Shown: piece after piece, positions 48,444 to 60,671 of the stretch
Layout: every line of letters begins with the position of its first letter
Numbering within the stretch: position 1 is the stretch's first letter
Assembly: GCA_029339505.1 (NCBI GenBank)
Contig: JAQISU010000179.1
Location: 6,755,501-6,819,500, forward strand
Length of the DNA stretch: 64,000 nt
Direction: 5' to 3'
DNA from: Unio delphinus
Lineage: Eukaryota; Mollusca; Bivalvia; Unionida; Unionidae
The notes under the pieces: generated by a model
Told to the model about the DNA's origin: nothing
Seen by the model: only the letters and a program-made list of their open reading frames with translations
The model's database searches: none
Position numbers and translations under genes: made by a program

Positions 48444-48944
48444 CTAAAGTTGTTATTTGATACAACTTTGGACATATTTTTTTCTTCTAAATCATTGTTT
48501 AGATTTTAATGATTTACAAATTGAGAAAGGTGAATTTCACTTAAAATAATTAGTTTGTGAAGACCATTGATTCTTCCGCTCTTGTTGCAAAGTTAATATA
48601 TATAGATATTAAACATATCTCAGTTTCTTGTTATTGTTAAAACTGCACCTTGTATATTTTATGTTCAAGTAATTTATCAACCTTTAGATTTACCCCTTAA
48701 TTAATATTCATAATGGATAAATCATACAAAAGAGTACCAGTTGTTTCGCATTAGGATTTGTGAAGTGTAAGTACAAAATCTGAGTTTTATTTCTTTGTAG
48801 ATAAAATGTTGCATTAAATTTATAAAATTCTTGGTGAAGTAGATATAAGAAATAAAGATTTCTTTGGCAACAAAGTTTGTCAGTTTCTTATACTTTGTTT
48901 TGTTATTGCAGTAATTCTATTAACGTGAGAATATTAATGTATAT

Positions 48945-49110
48945 GCTTGTTTATAAGTTGGCTCCAACTGCAGACATATATCATGATCTGCCAATGTATA
49001 GTGCATCAGCAGATCATGGTCTTTATTCTGCTGATAACTCTCAACAAGCTGCATAGACCCAGACCTGCCAAGCACATTATGCAGATCAGAGTATAAACTT
49101 TTATATACTA
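48945..49110. mobile_element. MITE-related copy
   Basis: GCTTGTTTATAAGTTGGCTC, CAACTGCAGA, then ATCATGATCTGCCAATGTAT facing CAGCAGATCATGGTCTTTAT. The same inverted words as the other family members. Confidence 0.6.
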
Positions 49111-49165
49111 TTTATAAAGCAGAATGTTTCAAATTTTCCAATGTTCTGTTTTCTTTTTTTCCTAG

Positions 49166-49239
49166 ATATATTTATCACTAAACCTGATTTAGAAAAACAA
49201 CTATGGGAGCAACAGTTGCCACATGAGAAACAAAAGCTT
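49166..49239 (+). CDS. DUF4537-like gene, coding exon 9
   Basis: Acceptor CCCTAG|ATAT and donor AAGCTT|GTATGT; phases 1 in and 0 out; residues 426-450. Encodes DIFITKPDLEKQLWEQQLP plus a charged helical end. Confidence 0.75.
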
Positions 49240-49459
49240 GTATGTATGGTACTTTTGATATTGTCAGTCTTTTCTGTTGTGCATCAGATTTATATTTTTA
49301 TGAATTAGCAAAGCATCAAAATTTTATAATTGAATTTGTAAAATGATGTTTGCAATTGCACACTGTCAGTGCCAGTTGATCATGAGTTCATTTATTTGTG
49401 AATGAATTCAACAATGTACATGTACATTTACAAAAAGAAATTGTTGTAAACTTGAAATG

Positions 49460-49910
49460 TTTTTATAATTCCAGTAGCTATAAGTGTTTTATAATTCCAG
49501 TAGCTATAAGTGTTTTATAATTCCAGTATCTATAAGTGTGTCATAATTCCAGTAGCTATAAGTGTGTCATAATTCCAGTAGCTGTAAGTGTGTCATACAG
49601 TAGCTATAAGTGTGTCATAATTCCAGTAGCTATAAGTGTCATAATTCCAGTAGCTATAAGTGTGTCATAATTCCAGTAGCTATAAGTGTCATAATTCCAG
49701 TAACTATAAGTGTGTCATAATTCCAGTAGCTATAAGTGTGTCATAATTCCAGTAGCTATAAGTGTGTCATACAGTAGCTATAAGTGTGTCATAATTCCAG
49801 TAGCTATAAGTGTGTCATAATTCCAGTAGCTATAAGTGTGTCATAATTCCAGTAGCTATAAGTGTGTCATACAGTAGCTATAAGTGTGTCATAATTCCAG
49901 CAGCTTCAGC
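49460..49910. repeat. 26-bp minisatellite with length variants
   Basis: The unit is about ATAATTCCAGTAGCTATAAG followed by TGTGTC. Some units lack TAATTC, so the array mixes unit lengths. Confidence 0.92.
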
Positions 49911-50211
49911 AACATACAAAAAAAAATGTTTGCATTATTGGAATAATTTGTATGTTTTGCATAACTTGGTGAGAAAAACATAAAACAAAATAAATGTGTT
50001 TCATATATTAGTTTTTATGAGGACAAATTGAAGATTCATTTACAAAATACATGTATGTTTTCTAAAGTTGCTGCTACACAAATAGTCATTAATATCAAAT
50101 GAGTTTTCACTTACTAATAAATGCTTTTTATATTATACCATAAATATTCAACTATAAGTAAAATCACAGTGCAAACAACATAAACCCCAATTTTCCATTG
50201 CATACTATATG

Positions 50212-50213
<2 letters not shown>

Positions 50214-50245
<32 letters not shown>
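50214..50245. repeat. (AC)n microsatellite
   Basis: About 32 bp of AC. Confidence 0.95.
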
Positions 50246-50252
<7 letters not shown>

Positions 50253-50769
50253 TTACCTGATGAATCCATGATATAAGTAAAATTGCTTCAGTACATATAG
50301 TTTTACTTTTATCAGTTATATTTAGCTCCTTCCTACCCCTGCAAGTTTCTCCCGTCTTCAAACTCTACCTATAGATGAAGATTCTAAAATCATTGTGACC
50401 GTCTACGGGTCATATCCTTTGTTTTGAGAGTATGTCTAGAATAATTTATGTTTTGAGAGTATGTCTAGAATAATTTATGATGAGTTCTGGAGTAGTATTA
50501 ACATATGTGCATGGACAGCTTATGTTGTATAGTTCCCCTTTTCTTTGAAATGAGTGGAGATAAATATATGTTGACCTATCACAGACAGTATGCAGATCTA
50601 GTCTGTTAAAACTTTAATATCTAGAAATGTCATTATCTTTTATTGTGTATATATTTAATATCTAGAAATGTCATTATCTTTTATTGTGTCTATATTTAAT
50701 ATCTGATTATTTTTTATCTTCATTTAAAAATTTAAACTTTTAAAAAAAAATTTTTTTTTCAATTTATAG

Positions 50770-50841
50770 AAATTGGTGAAGCATGCAAGAGAAATCAACA
50801 AGATAAAATATAAATTGGATGAGATAGAAAAAAAGATTAAG
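50770..50841 (+). CDS. DUF4537-like gene, coding exon 10
   Basis: Acceptor TTATAG|AAAT and donor ATTAAG|GTAAAG; phase 0; residues 451-474. Encodes KLVKHAREINKIKYKLDEIE KKIK, a coiled-coil helix. Confidence 0.78.
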
Positions 50842-50997
50842 GTAAAGAATGATGGAGGGAATGATTTCTATTAGGTCCCAACACTAAAATGTGTCATTTT
50901 CGTTATTTATTTATTCTCTCAACCTTTCAAATGCTCCAGTGGCCAAAGACGTACAAAAATGGTACTAACAGCTGCCTCGCTTGGCGCTCAGCATTAA

Positions 50998-52205
50998 CCC
51001 ATTTTATCCTGTTTACCAATTTCAACTGCAGTGCCTGATTCCTGAGAAGCAATTCTAAATACATTGTGGTAAAACGGAGCATCATACAGCAGTAGCTGTA
51101 TCAATTCTGACTACCTTCACCATGTTTACTAAAAATGTTATTACAATGTTATTTCTTTTATAAAGTATATAAAACTATATATCTCTGAAAAGATAATACA
51201 ATTTGCAACACTGTGATTCATGTTTTGTTATCATTTACCAAAGTACATGCTCACAACTGTATTTTGAAATATGACTTGCAAGAATATTTTTTTTATTTAA
51301 AAAACTTATCATGATGTTCAGTGAATTTTTTGTCCATGAAGATGAATTAAATGCTCCTCATAGTATGGATGAAAATAAAGATAATTCAGTTTCAAGTATT
51401 TTGGTCTAACTTTGAAGTTTCTAGAACTGTTAGTTTAAAAGTTATAATAATTTTACTAAAATTGGACAACATTACACGTGGTACAATTTCTTTATTTCAC
51501 ATTCTGATACATGTATTTCTGCATGCAGTTTCTCATAAAAAATTCTCGCAAATTATTCATCGAAATCTTTCAGTAAGATAATTAATCAGTACAAATTTTG
51601 AAGACCACATCATCACTATGAAAATAATAAAAATATTACTTTAATGGTGAATAAAAATGTTCAATAGCTCCTTTTAACAATTTAAATCTTGGCTGGAACC
51701 GAATCGAAAAATCATCCCGGAGTCATTCCTCTTGAAAGCATTCAAAGTCTGCTTCATTCTCTGAACCGCTATCAACAAGTGCACGAAGCCATGTGTCATC
51801 TTTTTCATCAACTTTATTCAATCGTAACCCATCTTTTAAGTCAATATCTTTATTAGAATCATCTAAATCCTCAGCTTCAATGTTTCTACCCTCGCTATCA
51901 GCATCCATGTTTATCCAAGTTGTGGTCCATTATTTTTTTGATCAATTTTCAAGTCAACCGTTTCTTTTCCAACCACGTTTTAAAAAACAATTTCACTGCG
52001 CATGCTTGCTTTAAGCATTTCCTGTGTTGGTGAAGAAGTACACAAATATTTGTGATGTATGCCACGTGTTTCTAGAGACGCTACACACATACGTAGTAGA
52101 GTACAATCGTAGTCGTATTCAGGATAAAATGGGATACTACGAATGCAGGTGTATTCAGGATAGAATGAGGTATTACAACCGCAGGCGTATTCAGGATAAA
52201 ATGGG
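50998..52205 (-). mobile_element. piggyBac-like DNA transposon, internally deleted (1.2 kb)
   Basis: Flanked by TTAA on both sides (50,994-50,997 and 52,206-52,209), with ends CCCATTTTATCCTG and its reverse complement CAGGATAAAATGGG. TTAA targets and CCC-type ends are the hallmark of the piggyBac superfamily. Excision would restore the host SINE exactly. The right end carries three subterminal repeats of about 36 bp with ATTTTATCCTGAATACG words, possible transposase sites. Only a short N-terminal transposase-like frame remains inside. Confidence 0.88.
51723..51908 (-). pseudogene. Acidic N-terminal fragment of a piggyBac-type transposase
   Basis: 61 residues from the ATG at 51,908: MDADSEGRNIEAEDLDDSNK and an acidic run to DFECFQEE, stop. 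Acidic N termini are typical of piggyBac transposases. Beyond the stop the same frame gives GAIEHFYSPLK and, further on, SDDVVFKICTD, which look like pieces of the conserved start of the transposase core. The fit is suggestive. The location inside a TTAA-flanked element is the main support. Confidence 0.5.
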
Positions 52206-52616
52206 TTAAGAGGTTAGTGTTAGGACTGGTTGGCCTGGTGTGAAGATAATGTGACTGGGTGGGACATCATGCTACATGTCTGCGGCATGAAGCCCCAGTG
52301 CTAGACATCACTATAAACTGCCTCACTGCAGACATCATAGCCGAAAGACTGAAAAATTGTTAAAACTACATTAAAAATCCTAATCAAACAAACAAACTCT
52401 CAATCTTTTAAAATTCAAAGATCTTATCTTCACATTCAGGATTTAATGCAATGGGGACATGTGTATATAAGACTTCACGGTCTGACATCTTGGGCTCAAA
52501 TTATTTGGAGGATCATACCTGGAAATAGATGTACTTAAATTCTATGACTGCACTATCAACAGTATTTAATTTAATTTTAGGATACAGAGACATTTTTGTT
52601 TACCTAAAAATTTTAC

Positions 52617-53330
52617 ATCCTGAATTTCTTTAAAATGTTCTTTATTAGTTCTGCTAATCTGAATTACATGAACCATGTAATGGGTTCTCGTCCTTGATTA
52701 CACATTTTGAAATTTCACTGTAATTTCAACTACATGTACATTCCAAATGCAATTACATCCTTCTTACTGCACTCAAAATAGAATAAACAGTGTCTTTTTG
52801 ATAATTACAATTGAGAAACTTCATAGTTTCAAGCATTCAAGGACAGAACAGAAATAGACTGCAGATGTCAACATGCTGCTCCCTCACTGCTGAAAATGGA
52901 TTTACTTCATGTAGAATTGACACAGATAAATCCAGTCCATAATTATGAAATTTAGTAGAATTGAAAAAATGCCAAAATGTTTTCATTCCAGACCAAATGG
53001 AAATGTTGATGCAGTGCACTTTCATTCACAATATAAATCTAATTTTAAGTTTAAGTAGACCAAAATTTCTTTTGAAAGTGATGTCTAGCATGCAACTAGA
53101 TTCAAATTTATCTGGGTGGAGTGATACATGCACATTAATAATTTTGTTGTTGTGTACTGATGAATCTGCGTTTGTGTATTTAGTTTGGAATACATCATAA
53201 ATTCAATTACTTTGCTTTTTGTAGTGGATTTTTGTTTATATAATTAAGCCTTGGGTAGAATAAGAAATTGAGCATATAATAAAAACGTTACTGCATTTGT
53301 TTGGAAAAATACACAATTCTGACAATGTAA
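52617..53330 (+). repeat. Dispersed repeat, copy 2
   Basis: Collinear with 39,200-39,930 over about 700 bp with many substitutions and small gaps. A leading segment at 52,510-52,580 (CCTGGAAATAGATGTACTTA) recurs at 61,365-61,420, so a third partial copy exists. Confidence 0.65.
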
Positions 53331-54241
53331 AGTTAATCGGGAGAATATGAGCTTATTATAACACTTGATATTAGATTAAATCTCAATTTTAATATTGAAT
53401 GAGCTTGCTTTAATATTTTATCTTTGACAATGTTAATTTCTTTTCCAATGTCCTGTAAATTTCTATTATGGCAGCACAAACATTTTTCAAAGAATTCTTA
53501 TGATATTGCTGTGCCTGATCGACCCTACAGAATAAGTATTTTTGGCTGAGCCTCAGCAGAGAAACTTCTTATATGGCCATTCAGCTCAGCTGGTGTGATT
53601 GTGTCTGTTTTCTCCAATACGTTCAGTGCACCAAGCTTAAATTAAATAGACAAAAACCTTATTCACTGCCATGAAGTTCTTACACATTCAAAGCTCACTT
53701 TGAAAAAAATCCAAAGAGGACACAATTTGTATAGTCTGTACATGATTTTTGTAAATTTATTGTTGGGTAACATTAAGAATTTGTATCCGTCAGTATCTCA
53801 ATTTCACAAATTTATACTGAATTTTCTTTCCTTAAAAGAAAGAGTAGCAAGCAACAAGTAATGTAATTTCCTTTTCATTTAAATCAATGACCACACGTCG
53901 GAAAAATAATTCAATTTAAGAAAGACTACGCTATAATGATTACTAAGTAGGAGCATCGTAGCATTGTCATATCAATAGAATCCCATTTTAAATTTTCTAG
54001 ATTTAGGAATCAAAGATATTTCACATGATTATTTTCTTCTTGCTGTCTTCTTCTTCTTGTTTCACACCATCCCATCAGACATACGTACACACACATTTAA
54101 AAAAACAAAATAAAAACGATTTACCATTTAAAACTCTATACCACCATTTTGTTTTATATTTTTGTGGTTTCTAAGTATCGGTTTTTATTAAGATGTCTTG
54201 CACAACAATGTTACTTATTTTTCTTGCTGTATCATTTTCAG

Positions 54242-54263
54242 CCTGTATACTCAATCAAGCCAG
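54242..54263 (+). CDS. DUF4537-like gene, coding exon 11 (micro-exon)
   Basis: Only 22 bp, between TTTTCAG and GTAAGG; phases 0 in and 1 out; encodes PVYSIKP. It is included because the flanking splice signals are strong and it preserves the frame into exon 12. Direct joining of exon 10 (phase 0 out) to exon 12 (phase 1 in) would break the frame. Confidence 0.65.
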
Positions 54264-54647
54264 GTAAGGAAAGCTAATTTAGATTTTTACTCATTACTTT
54301 TTGATCATGTCTATGTGATTTGACTAGCATGTACAATTAATACTGCGTTGCCCAGGCTGACCTTTAACACCATGCACAAAAGTTGTAAGAGATTATTACC
54401 TTTAGTATGGTATTACCAATTAAACAACATATTTTTTTTATTTCAAATTGTATCAAATAGAATGCGGAAAAGCTACTAATTGAAGTTACATAATTTAAAA
54501 GGATGAGTTCGAAGAGAAAGTGGCTGATGTTTTTTAATTTATGGTCAAATGCAGTTTGTAAAATTGACCCATGAAAGAAGCATGGCAGAAAAAGATCCTG
54601 ACTAATACCTACACTTAAAGTAAATTACCATGGTTACTCACCTATTA

Positions 54648-54735
54648 GTCAAGTTCAAATGCAAATAACATAGACCCTGATCCACTGTCATATAATACAC
54701 TGGCAGACCAGGGTCTATGTTATTTTTTCAAATTA
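54648..54735. mobile_element. Palindromic MITE copy
   Basis: AATAACATAGACCCTGATC on the left and its reverse complement GACCAGGGTCTATGTTATT on the right, around a short CACTGTCATATAATACACTG centre. The cleanest hairpin of the family in this window. Confidence 0.75.
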
Positions 54736-54763
54736 TTACTCATAACAAATTCCAGTTGGATAA

Positions 54764-54786
54764 TAATAATAATAATAATAATAATA
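54764..54786. repeat. (AAT)n microsatellite
   Basis: Short AAT triplet run. Confidence 0.9.
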
Positions 54787-55101
54787 GAGACTATTCTCCC
54801 TTGAAGCCCTTTTAAGTAGAGTAACAAGTGTGTATAGTTTACACAATACATGTACACTGAAAATGAAAAATCAGAAATGATAATGACATACTGGTAAATA
54901 TCAAATAAATTAGTAATAAAAAGTATAAATACATTAACTGCTTAATTAATTGTGAAAAATCAGTTACTTAAATCAAGCTTAATGACTCCCACAATGACCT
55001 TTGATGAGCAAATATTTTATGAGAGATTAAAAAGGTATTCACAATAATCAGTATTGTAGATACATATTTCATAACGGGAAATTGTGTAGCACTCAAATTT
55101 A

Positions 55102-55417
55102 CTGCTCCAGTGGCCTAGTGGTTATAGCATCTGCCTCAGAAGAATGAGGTCCTGTGTTTGATCTTAGGCCGAGTCATACCAAAGACTTAAAAAATGGTAC
55201 TAACAGCTGCCTCACTTGGCGCTCAGCATTAGGAGGTTAGTGCTAGGACTGGTAGGCCTGGTGTCAGGATAATGTGACTGGGACATCACGCTACATGTTT
55301 GCGGCATGATGCCCCAGTGCTAGACATCACTTTAAACTTTCACACTGCAGACATCATTGCGATATGACTGAAAAATTGTTAAAGCTACATTAAAATCCAA
55401 ATCGCACACACACACAA
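55102..55417 (+). mobile_element. Full-length tRNA-derived SINE
   Basis: The head carries a pol III A box TGGCCTAGTGG and a weaker B box (GTTTGATC). A central conserved part reads GCCTCACTTGGCGCTCAGCA, GGTTAGTGCTAGGACTGGT. The tail ends in an AC-rich simple repeat. A perfect 12-bp target duplication CACTCAAATTTA flanks it (55,090-55,101 and 55,418-55,429). The central part is shared with copies at 50,932-52,396 and 61,970-62,219. Confidence 0.88.
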
Positions 55418-55568
55418 CACTCAAATTTAAATCTCAATAATCATTTTATCACTTTATTAGCATGATTAATTAAAGAAAGAACACAATTTTCAAAACAAGA
55501 AATGAAAGTTAAAATCGCATTTGTGGTAGTTTAAAGTTATTTACAAGTTCTTTACCATTTAATTTCAG

Positions 55569-55783
55569 AACCTGTACCTGTACCTGTACCTGAACCAATA
55601 GAACTAGAGGAAGGAGAGGAAGTCTTGGCACGCTGGCTTGATGATGGGTGGTTCTACTGGGGAACCGTGTCAAAAAAACTGAAAAACCAGAACTATGTTA
55701 TCATGGACCAAACTCGACACGAGGAGGAAATTCATCGAGACCACATTCTCACTGTTTCAGAAAATCCCCTTGTTAATCTACAG
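55569..55783 (+). CDS. DUF4537-like gene, coding exon 12
   Basis: Acceptor ATTTCAG|AACC; phases 1 in and 0 out; residues 482-553. Donor CTACAG|GCAAGA is a GC donor. After a PVPVPVPEP run it encodes a complete Tudor-like barrel, GEEVLARWLDDGWFYWGTVS, continuing KNQNYVIMDQTRHEEEIHRD. The R-W-x-DDGWFYWG word is the strongest match to DUF4537 in the gene. Confidence 0.85.
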
Positions 55784-55817
55784 GCAAGACTGGTGTAAAA
55801 CAACACTACACTACATA

Positions 55818-55985
55818 CATGCTTAAAAGTCCAGTCTGACTGCAAAAAACATAGACTCTGATCTGTCATTGCATAATGAGCTAGTAGTTAAGGGTCTATT
55901 ATGATTATGCCAAGCAACTATCAGTTCATTATGTGACATCAGATCTGTCTGTACAGTTTGCAATGTAACCACTTACACTGACGAT
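55818..55985. mobile_element. MITE-related copy
   Basis: AAAAGTCCAGTCTGACTGCA, AACATAGACTCTGATCTGTC, then further on the inverted CATCAGATCTGTCTG. Degraded family member. Confidence 0.55.
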
Positions 55986-56311
55986 TCGACAATAATATTT
56001 AGCACAAGTTTTCTTCAGCTTCTCAAGATAACATCACAGATGGTAGACGTGTAAATGTGTATTCTACATGTAGAGAGCACCTCAGCAGATCAATGTAACC
56101 AATATGTTGCATAGTGGTAATCATTGCTTTGGATGATAAAGGCATTGAGATATCAAATATTTGACTAAGAACACATTGTCAGCTTCAGATATAAGAATAT
56201 ATTTTTTTAAAAATGTGTTTAAGTTATTTATGTAAAAAAATCATCTTACTCTGTTGATTTCAACACAGAAAGAAAATACTCTTTCACACTTTATGTGACT
56301 GAATTTTACAT

Positions 56312-56516
56312 TAAAAGGACATGGCATAATAATCAGAGTTATGATGCCTAATTGATTTTTACATTAAAAGGATATGGTATAATGATCACAGAGTTATGAT
56401 GCCTAATTGATTTTTACATTAAAAGGATATGGCATAATGATCACAGAGTTATGATGCCTAATTGATTTTTACATTAAAAGGATATGGCATAATGATCACA
56501 GAGTTATGATGCCTAA
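56312..56516. repeat. 55-bp tandem repeat, about 4 copies
   Basis: The unit contains AATTGATTTTTACATTAAAA, GGATATGGCATAATGATCAC and AGAGTTATGATGCCT. It runs directly into the LINE fragment. Confidence 0.9.
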
Positions 56517-57439
56517 TGTTAACACATGAACACATCCAAGGAGTAGAGAGGTGCATTTCTGATGTGAAATCATGGATGACATGTAACAGGCTTCAGATGA
56601 ATGATGACAAAACTGAGGCCATTCTGATCACAACACAAAGACTTTCTCATTTACATCCTTTACCTCAAAACAATAAATATCAGCAACACCAACATTAAAT
56701 TCGCACAGTTAGTAATAACCCTAGGTGTTACTGTAGACATTACTCTCACATTGCACCTGAACATGTCATGAACATATGCAAGGCTGCATATCTTGAGCTG
56801 AGACACATCAGCTCTATTCACAAATATCTTTCGGTTGATGCCACTAAAATACTTGTGTGTTCATTAGTACTTTCAAGACTTGACTATTGTTACTCAATTC
56901 TGTCTACTCCAGAAACTTCAAAAAAGTTCAAAATAAAGCTGCTCGTATCATCTTTAGAGTACCATGATCAGGGCACACCTCCCCACTGCTCTGTACCATA
57001 CACTGGCTATCCATTTGATCAAGAATCAAACACAGTCCAACATACCTATTTGGCCTCACCCATTTGTACACACCAGCAAAATACTTATGCTTTTCTTCTG
57101 ACAATCATATACTCATTGTTCCCACTATGAAAATGAAGTCATATGGACAATATTCTTTTGCATACCAGGGTTAAGTAATGTGGAATGATATGCCAATTGT
57201 AATTAGAAACAAAGACACAGTGGTCCCTTTCAAGAGTGCTCTTAGAACTCACCTTTTTTCGATTGCCAGAACCAACTTAAATTGACTTAATAATGTTTTG
57301 TACCATAAATATTTTCAGCATTTTTTAAATATATTTTCCAATTTCATGGTTTTTGTTTTTTGTTTTTCTGTAGTCATATCATTATAGATGTTGTAAAGCA
57401 CTTAGAGCTTCTAAAGATTAGGCGCTATACAAAGTCCTC

Positions 57440-57494
<55 letters not shown>
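56516..57494 (+). mobile_element. 3' end of a CR1/L2-type LINE, 5'-truncated
   Basis: Frameshifted coding remnants read DVKSWMTCNRLQMNDDKTEA, then after damage HISSIHKYLSVDATKILVCS and LVLSRLDYCYSIL, the region just after the reverse transcriptase core in CR1/L2-like elements. Later words (PFKSALRTHLF) belong to the C terminus. The 3' tail GTAAAGCACTTAGAGC, GGCGCTATACAAAGTCCTC and (TTA)n is the classic L2/CR1-type ending with a triplet tail instead of poly-A. Confidence 0.82.
57440..57494. repeat. (ATT)n tail of the LINE
   Basis: About 18 ATT triplets directly after the LINE 3' end. Confidence 0.9.
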
Positions 57495-57496
<2 letters not shown>

Positions 57497-58584
57497 CCCG
57501 GGCCCTGCATTTACAGAGCAGGAGGTAAACCTACTTTCAAGCTCTGTAGCATCAAGGTCATGTATGATAAACTTAAGTGGGTAGTATTATAGAAAGGTAG
57601 ACAGATTTACCTCTACAATGATACCAAATAATCTGGATGTTTTAATTGCACTACAAAATAAAGTGGGAAATACCTAATCTTTTGGACCCATTTTTTTCTA
57701 CCCAAAATTCACTCATGGTTGGAATCCAAATTTGTGTCCAGATTTAGACTTTTTGGCCTCAGATCTAAGGCAAACCAGTCTGAACTGCACACAGACAAGT
57801 CAACCTGTGCAAAAACTAGGATAAGATGGGCATTTGGAATAGAGAGTGGTCTCGATAAGAAAATTATAAGTCCATTAAGTGAAAAAAATACCCCAATTTT
57901 TCCCCCTTCTGCTCATGCTGGAGCAAAATAAAAAATGAAAAACAATGTTTCTAAAACAACCAGGCATTAGGCTAATGGAAAATTAACAAATTACAAAGAG
58001 CAAGCAGCAAAACTCTAATGTACATAGGTGCAAAGGGATGTAACTCCTGAGCTTATGGAAATATACAGTATTATTCAGAGCTTATCAAAGATGATAAACT
58101 ACATCACTTCTGTTGCCTAAAAAATGACTTTCCCATGCAAATATGACTGCCATGTTACTAAAAAGATTTGGTGTGAAATGCCAAAAAATATGACATTGTT
58201 AGGAAAACTCCTAAGCAACAATCAGCTTAGAAATTATAAATTAATGAATGAAATATGTTGTATGTGTAGACCAAGGATATCACCCCTTCACTGAAAATGA
58301 ACTTTTCCAGCAACCCCAAAAACAATTGTGTATTTTTATGTCCCTGGGATTTTCCATTTTTAAATTGGTGGGAGGTACAAACTACCAGGGGGTAGGTGAA
58401 TACTATAGTATCAAATAGGACAAAATGGAGGATAACTAGGATCATAATTAATTTAGCAGACCAGAACCTACACTGTCCTGCTAAAATAAGAGTCTCTGTT
58501 ATAAATTTCCAGTACATAAAAGTTCTTTACAATTGCTTGCAGACATTTCTTATCCTGATTTATACTACTTATGTTTCTTTGTAG

Positions 58585-58840
58585 CATCAAGACTACGTCG
58601 TTGCGCCACATCCTAAGTACAAGAACAGCTTTGCTCCAGGAAAAGTGATGAGTGTGCGTAACAGAGAGGTTGAAATCAAATTTTATGATGATGAGGTTGA
58701 TGAGGTCGACCTGGGGGACGTTTTTACCATATCCTCAGACCAGTATAAATCTGGTGTTCTTTGCATAAGGGAGCGTGAAACAGATTTGATTGGAAGAAAG
58801 GTCCTCACAAGGAATGATGATAATGGAAGATACTTTTTAG
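58585..58840 (+). CDS. DUF4537-like gene, coding exon 13
   Basis: Acceptor TTTGTAG|CATC and donor TTTTTAG|GTATTT; phases 0 in and 1 out; residues 554-638. Encodes the partner barrel QDYVVAPHPKYKNSFAPGKV and IKFYDDEVDEVDLGDVFTIS, then begins the third pair (LIGRKVLTRNDDNGRYFL). Confidence 0.87.
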
Positions 58841-60671
58841 GTATTTGTCTAAAATACAAACTTTACATCCTGCAATGACACATATTTCTTTAAATTGGTT
58901 TATGCTCATTTATGTATACTGTTTATGTCATTTTATGCAGTACCAACCTTTAACTTCATGATAATTCTTTGCTATTTTATGAATTGACTTTTTTTATGTA
59001 TGAACAAATGCAATGACCTATCAAAGTGATGAGGTAATTTCAAAGTGATGAGGTGATGAGGAAATTTCAGAGTACTGAATAACCTGTTACAGGAGGCTAA
59101 AGTTGGCCTGAAATTGACCTTGTTCCTGACATCTACCTAATAACCAGATGCAAATGCAAATTAGCCAGAATATCTGAATATCTGAATATCTGAATGAAAA
59201 GCATCCTGTCTGTAGAAATTTTATTCCAGACTATTGATTACTACATATGTTATGAAAACAGTTGTTTCAAGATTTCTTCAGTTTTTATTTAATTCATTCA
59301 TATTTTTAGCAAATAATTTGTCAAATACTAACATTCCTCTATGCCAGATTGGTTGGTCAAATTCTGATCAAGGCCAGAAAATCATATTGGAATGGTACAG
59401 TGTATATTGCGCTTCCATCCATTAACATGTTTGTTATTGTTACTGCTCAGAGGATTGCAATAATACAAGTGTCTGTTTGATCCATGACAGTAGTGTTTCT
59501 TGAACAATCACTATGGCTGTCACAATGGCCATTTAAAAAATCTTGTCATTGCTACTCCATCAGAATGGGATGGTCATATCAACAGTAGAGGTGGGGCTTA
59601 TAACAGCATATGAAATTAGTGGGTCAAAGTTGGCATCATTGTGATTTTGATCTATACATTTTTCAGTACTGGATGAAATAAGCTAGGCTTTGTTTATAGT
59701 TTTGACAATTATGTAATCAGACCAGAAAACATCCTAGACATAAATTTTCAAAGCTGTGTGATGAAATGTAAATACCTTTTATTGATGTAATTCTAGACTG
59801 GACATTTCTGCATCTGAATTAGCCATCAATTTTTTTTGTGTGGATAATTTGTTGAGTTATGATACAGTCATGGAATCAGGTGTACTTGAGAAGATGAACA
59901 TTTGTATGAAACTGATAAATGAGTTCTGATTGTTGCCATCACTAACTCATTTACGCCTCATGCTGTTGGAGACAATTATTTGTTTTTTTAAAACTTATTT
60001 AGTTTTTATTTTATTTATTATTTATTTTTATTTATTTTTTTATTGGATATTTTGGGAGTCCAGATGTATTTATTTCTGGTAAATTTAAATATTTGAACAC
60101 CAAAATTATTCAAAATATATATTTTAGCAGTTAGATTTTTACAGGTTTCACCATGCTTTTCGTGTTAAGTTTAGTCCTTGAACTTGTTTTTTTTTAAACA
60201 TACTGTGAGAGTATTTTGCTCTTGTAAGTAAAAATTGAACCATGCCTATAAAATACCAACATAATTCAATGGGCAAATAGTACTGGATGGTCTTTTTACT
60301 AGTCAAAGTCTTCAATCTGTATCAAGTTGACTCTTATGTCAACAGTTTGATTAGAAATAATCAAGTAAATCAGTTAAGACCTACTACCGTATTTCTCCTA
60401 TGTCTAGCAGCCCACCTTATACACATTTCAAAAGTGACACGTTGACTTGTTGTTAGAAATTAATTTCTTTAATACAAATACCAAAACGTTTAGCAGTATT
60501 GGTTTTTGTAATGAATATGACAGTCTATTTTTATTCTCTAGATATGATTTTCCATATTTCAAATAATAACCGAACTATTACAATATTATTGATGATGTAT
60601 GTGTAATTGGAGCTGAACGTCTCTTTATCTACTCAACATGTATTTACCTACTCAACATAACCAACTTGTAG
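58841..60671 (+). other. Intron 13
   Basis: No repeat array or gene recognised; AT-rich, with T-rich tracts around 59,990-60,050. Confidence 0.65.

Larger units (their letters stand above)
49240..50769 (+). other. Intron 9
   Basis: A 26-bp minisatellite fills 49,460-49,910 and an (AC)n tract lies at 50,214-50,245. Two short direct duplications lie at about 50,420-50,480 and 50,625-50,700. Confidence 0.7.
50932..52396 (+). mobile_element. SINE copy, interrupted by a piggyBac-like element
   Basis: The left piece (50,932-50,997) ends GCTTGGCGCTCAGCATTAA. The right piece (52,206-52,396) resumes with TTAAGAGGTTAGTGTTAGGA. Both match one continuous stretch of the SINE at 55,102-55,417. The SINE's own target duplication is visible outside: CTCTCAACCTTTCAAA (50,916-50,931) and CTCTCAATCTTTTAAA (52,397-52,412), 14 of 16 identical. 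The tRNA-like head is shortened. Confidence 0.82.
50842..54241 (+). other. Intron 10
   Basis: Carries a SINE copy split by a piggyBac-like element and the second copy of a dispersed repeat. The remainder (53,331-54,241) shows nothing recognisable. Confidence 0.7.
54264..55568 (+). other. Intron 11
   Basis: Contains a palindromic MITE, an (AAT)n tract and a full SINE with target duplication. No exon seen. Confidence 0.7.
55784..58584 (+). other. Intron 12
   Basis: Contains a MITE-related copy, a 55-bp repeat, a LINE 3' end and otherwise unremarkable sequence (57,500-58,584). It begins with GC instead of GT. Confidence 0.7.

Noticed and set aside
51793..52014. 73-residue plus-strand Ser/Phe-rich frame
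   Set aside because: Antisense to the acidic transposase fragment within the piggyBac-like element.
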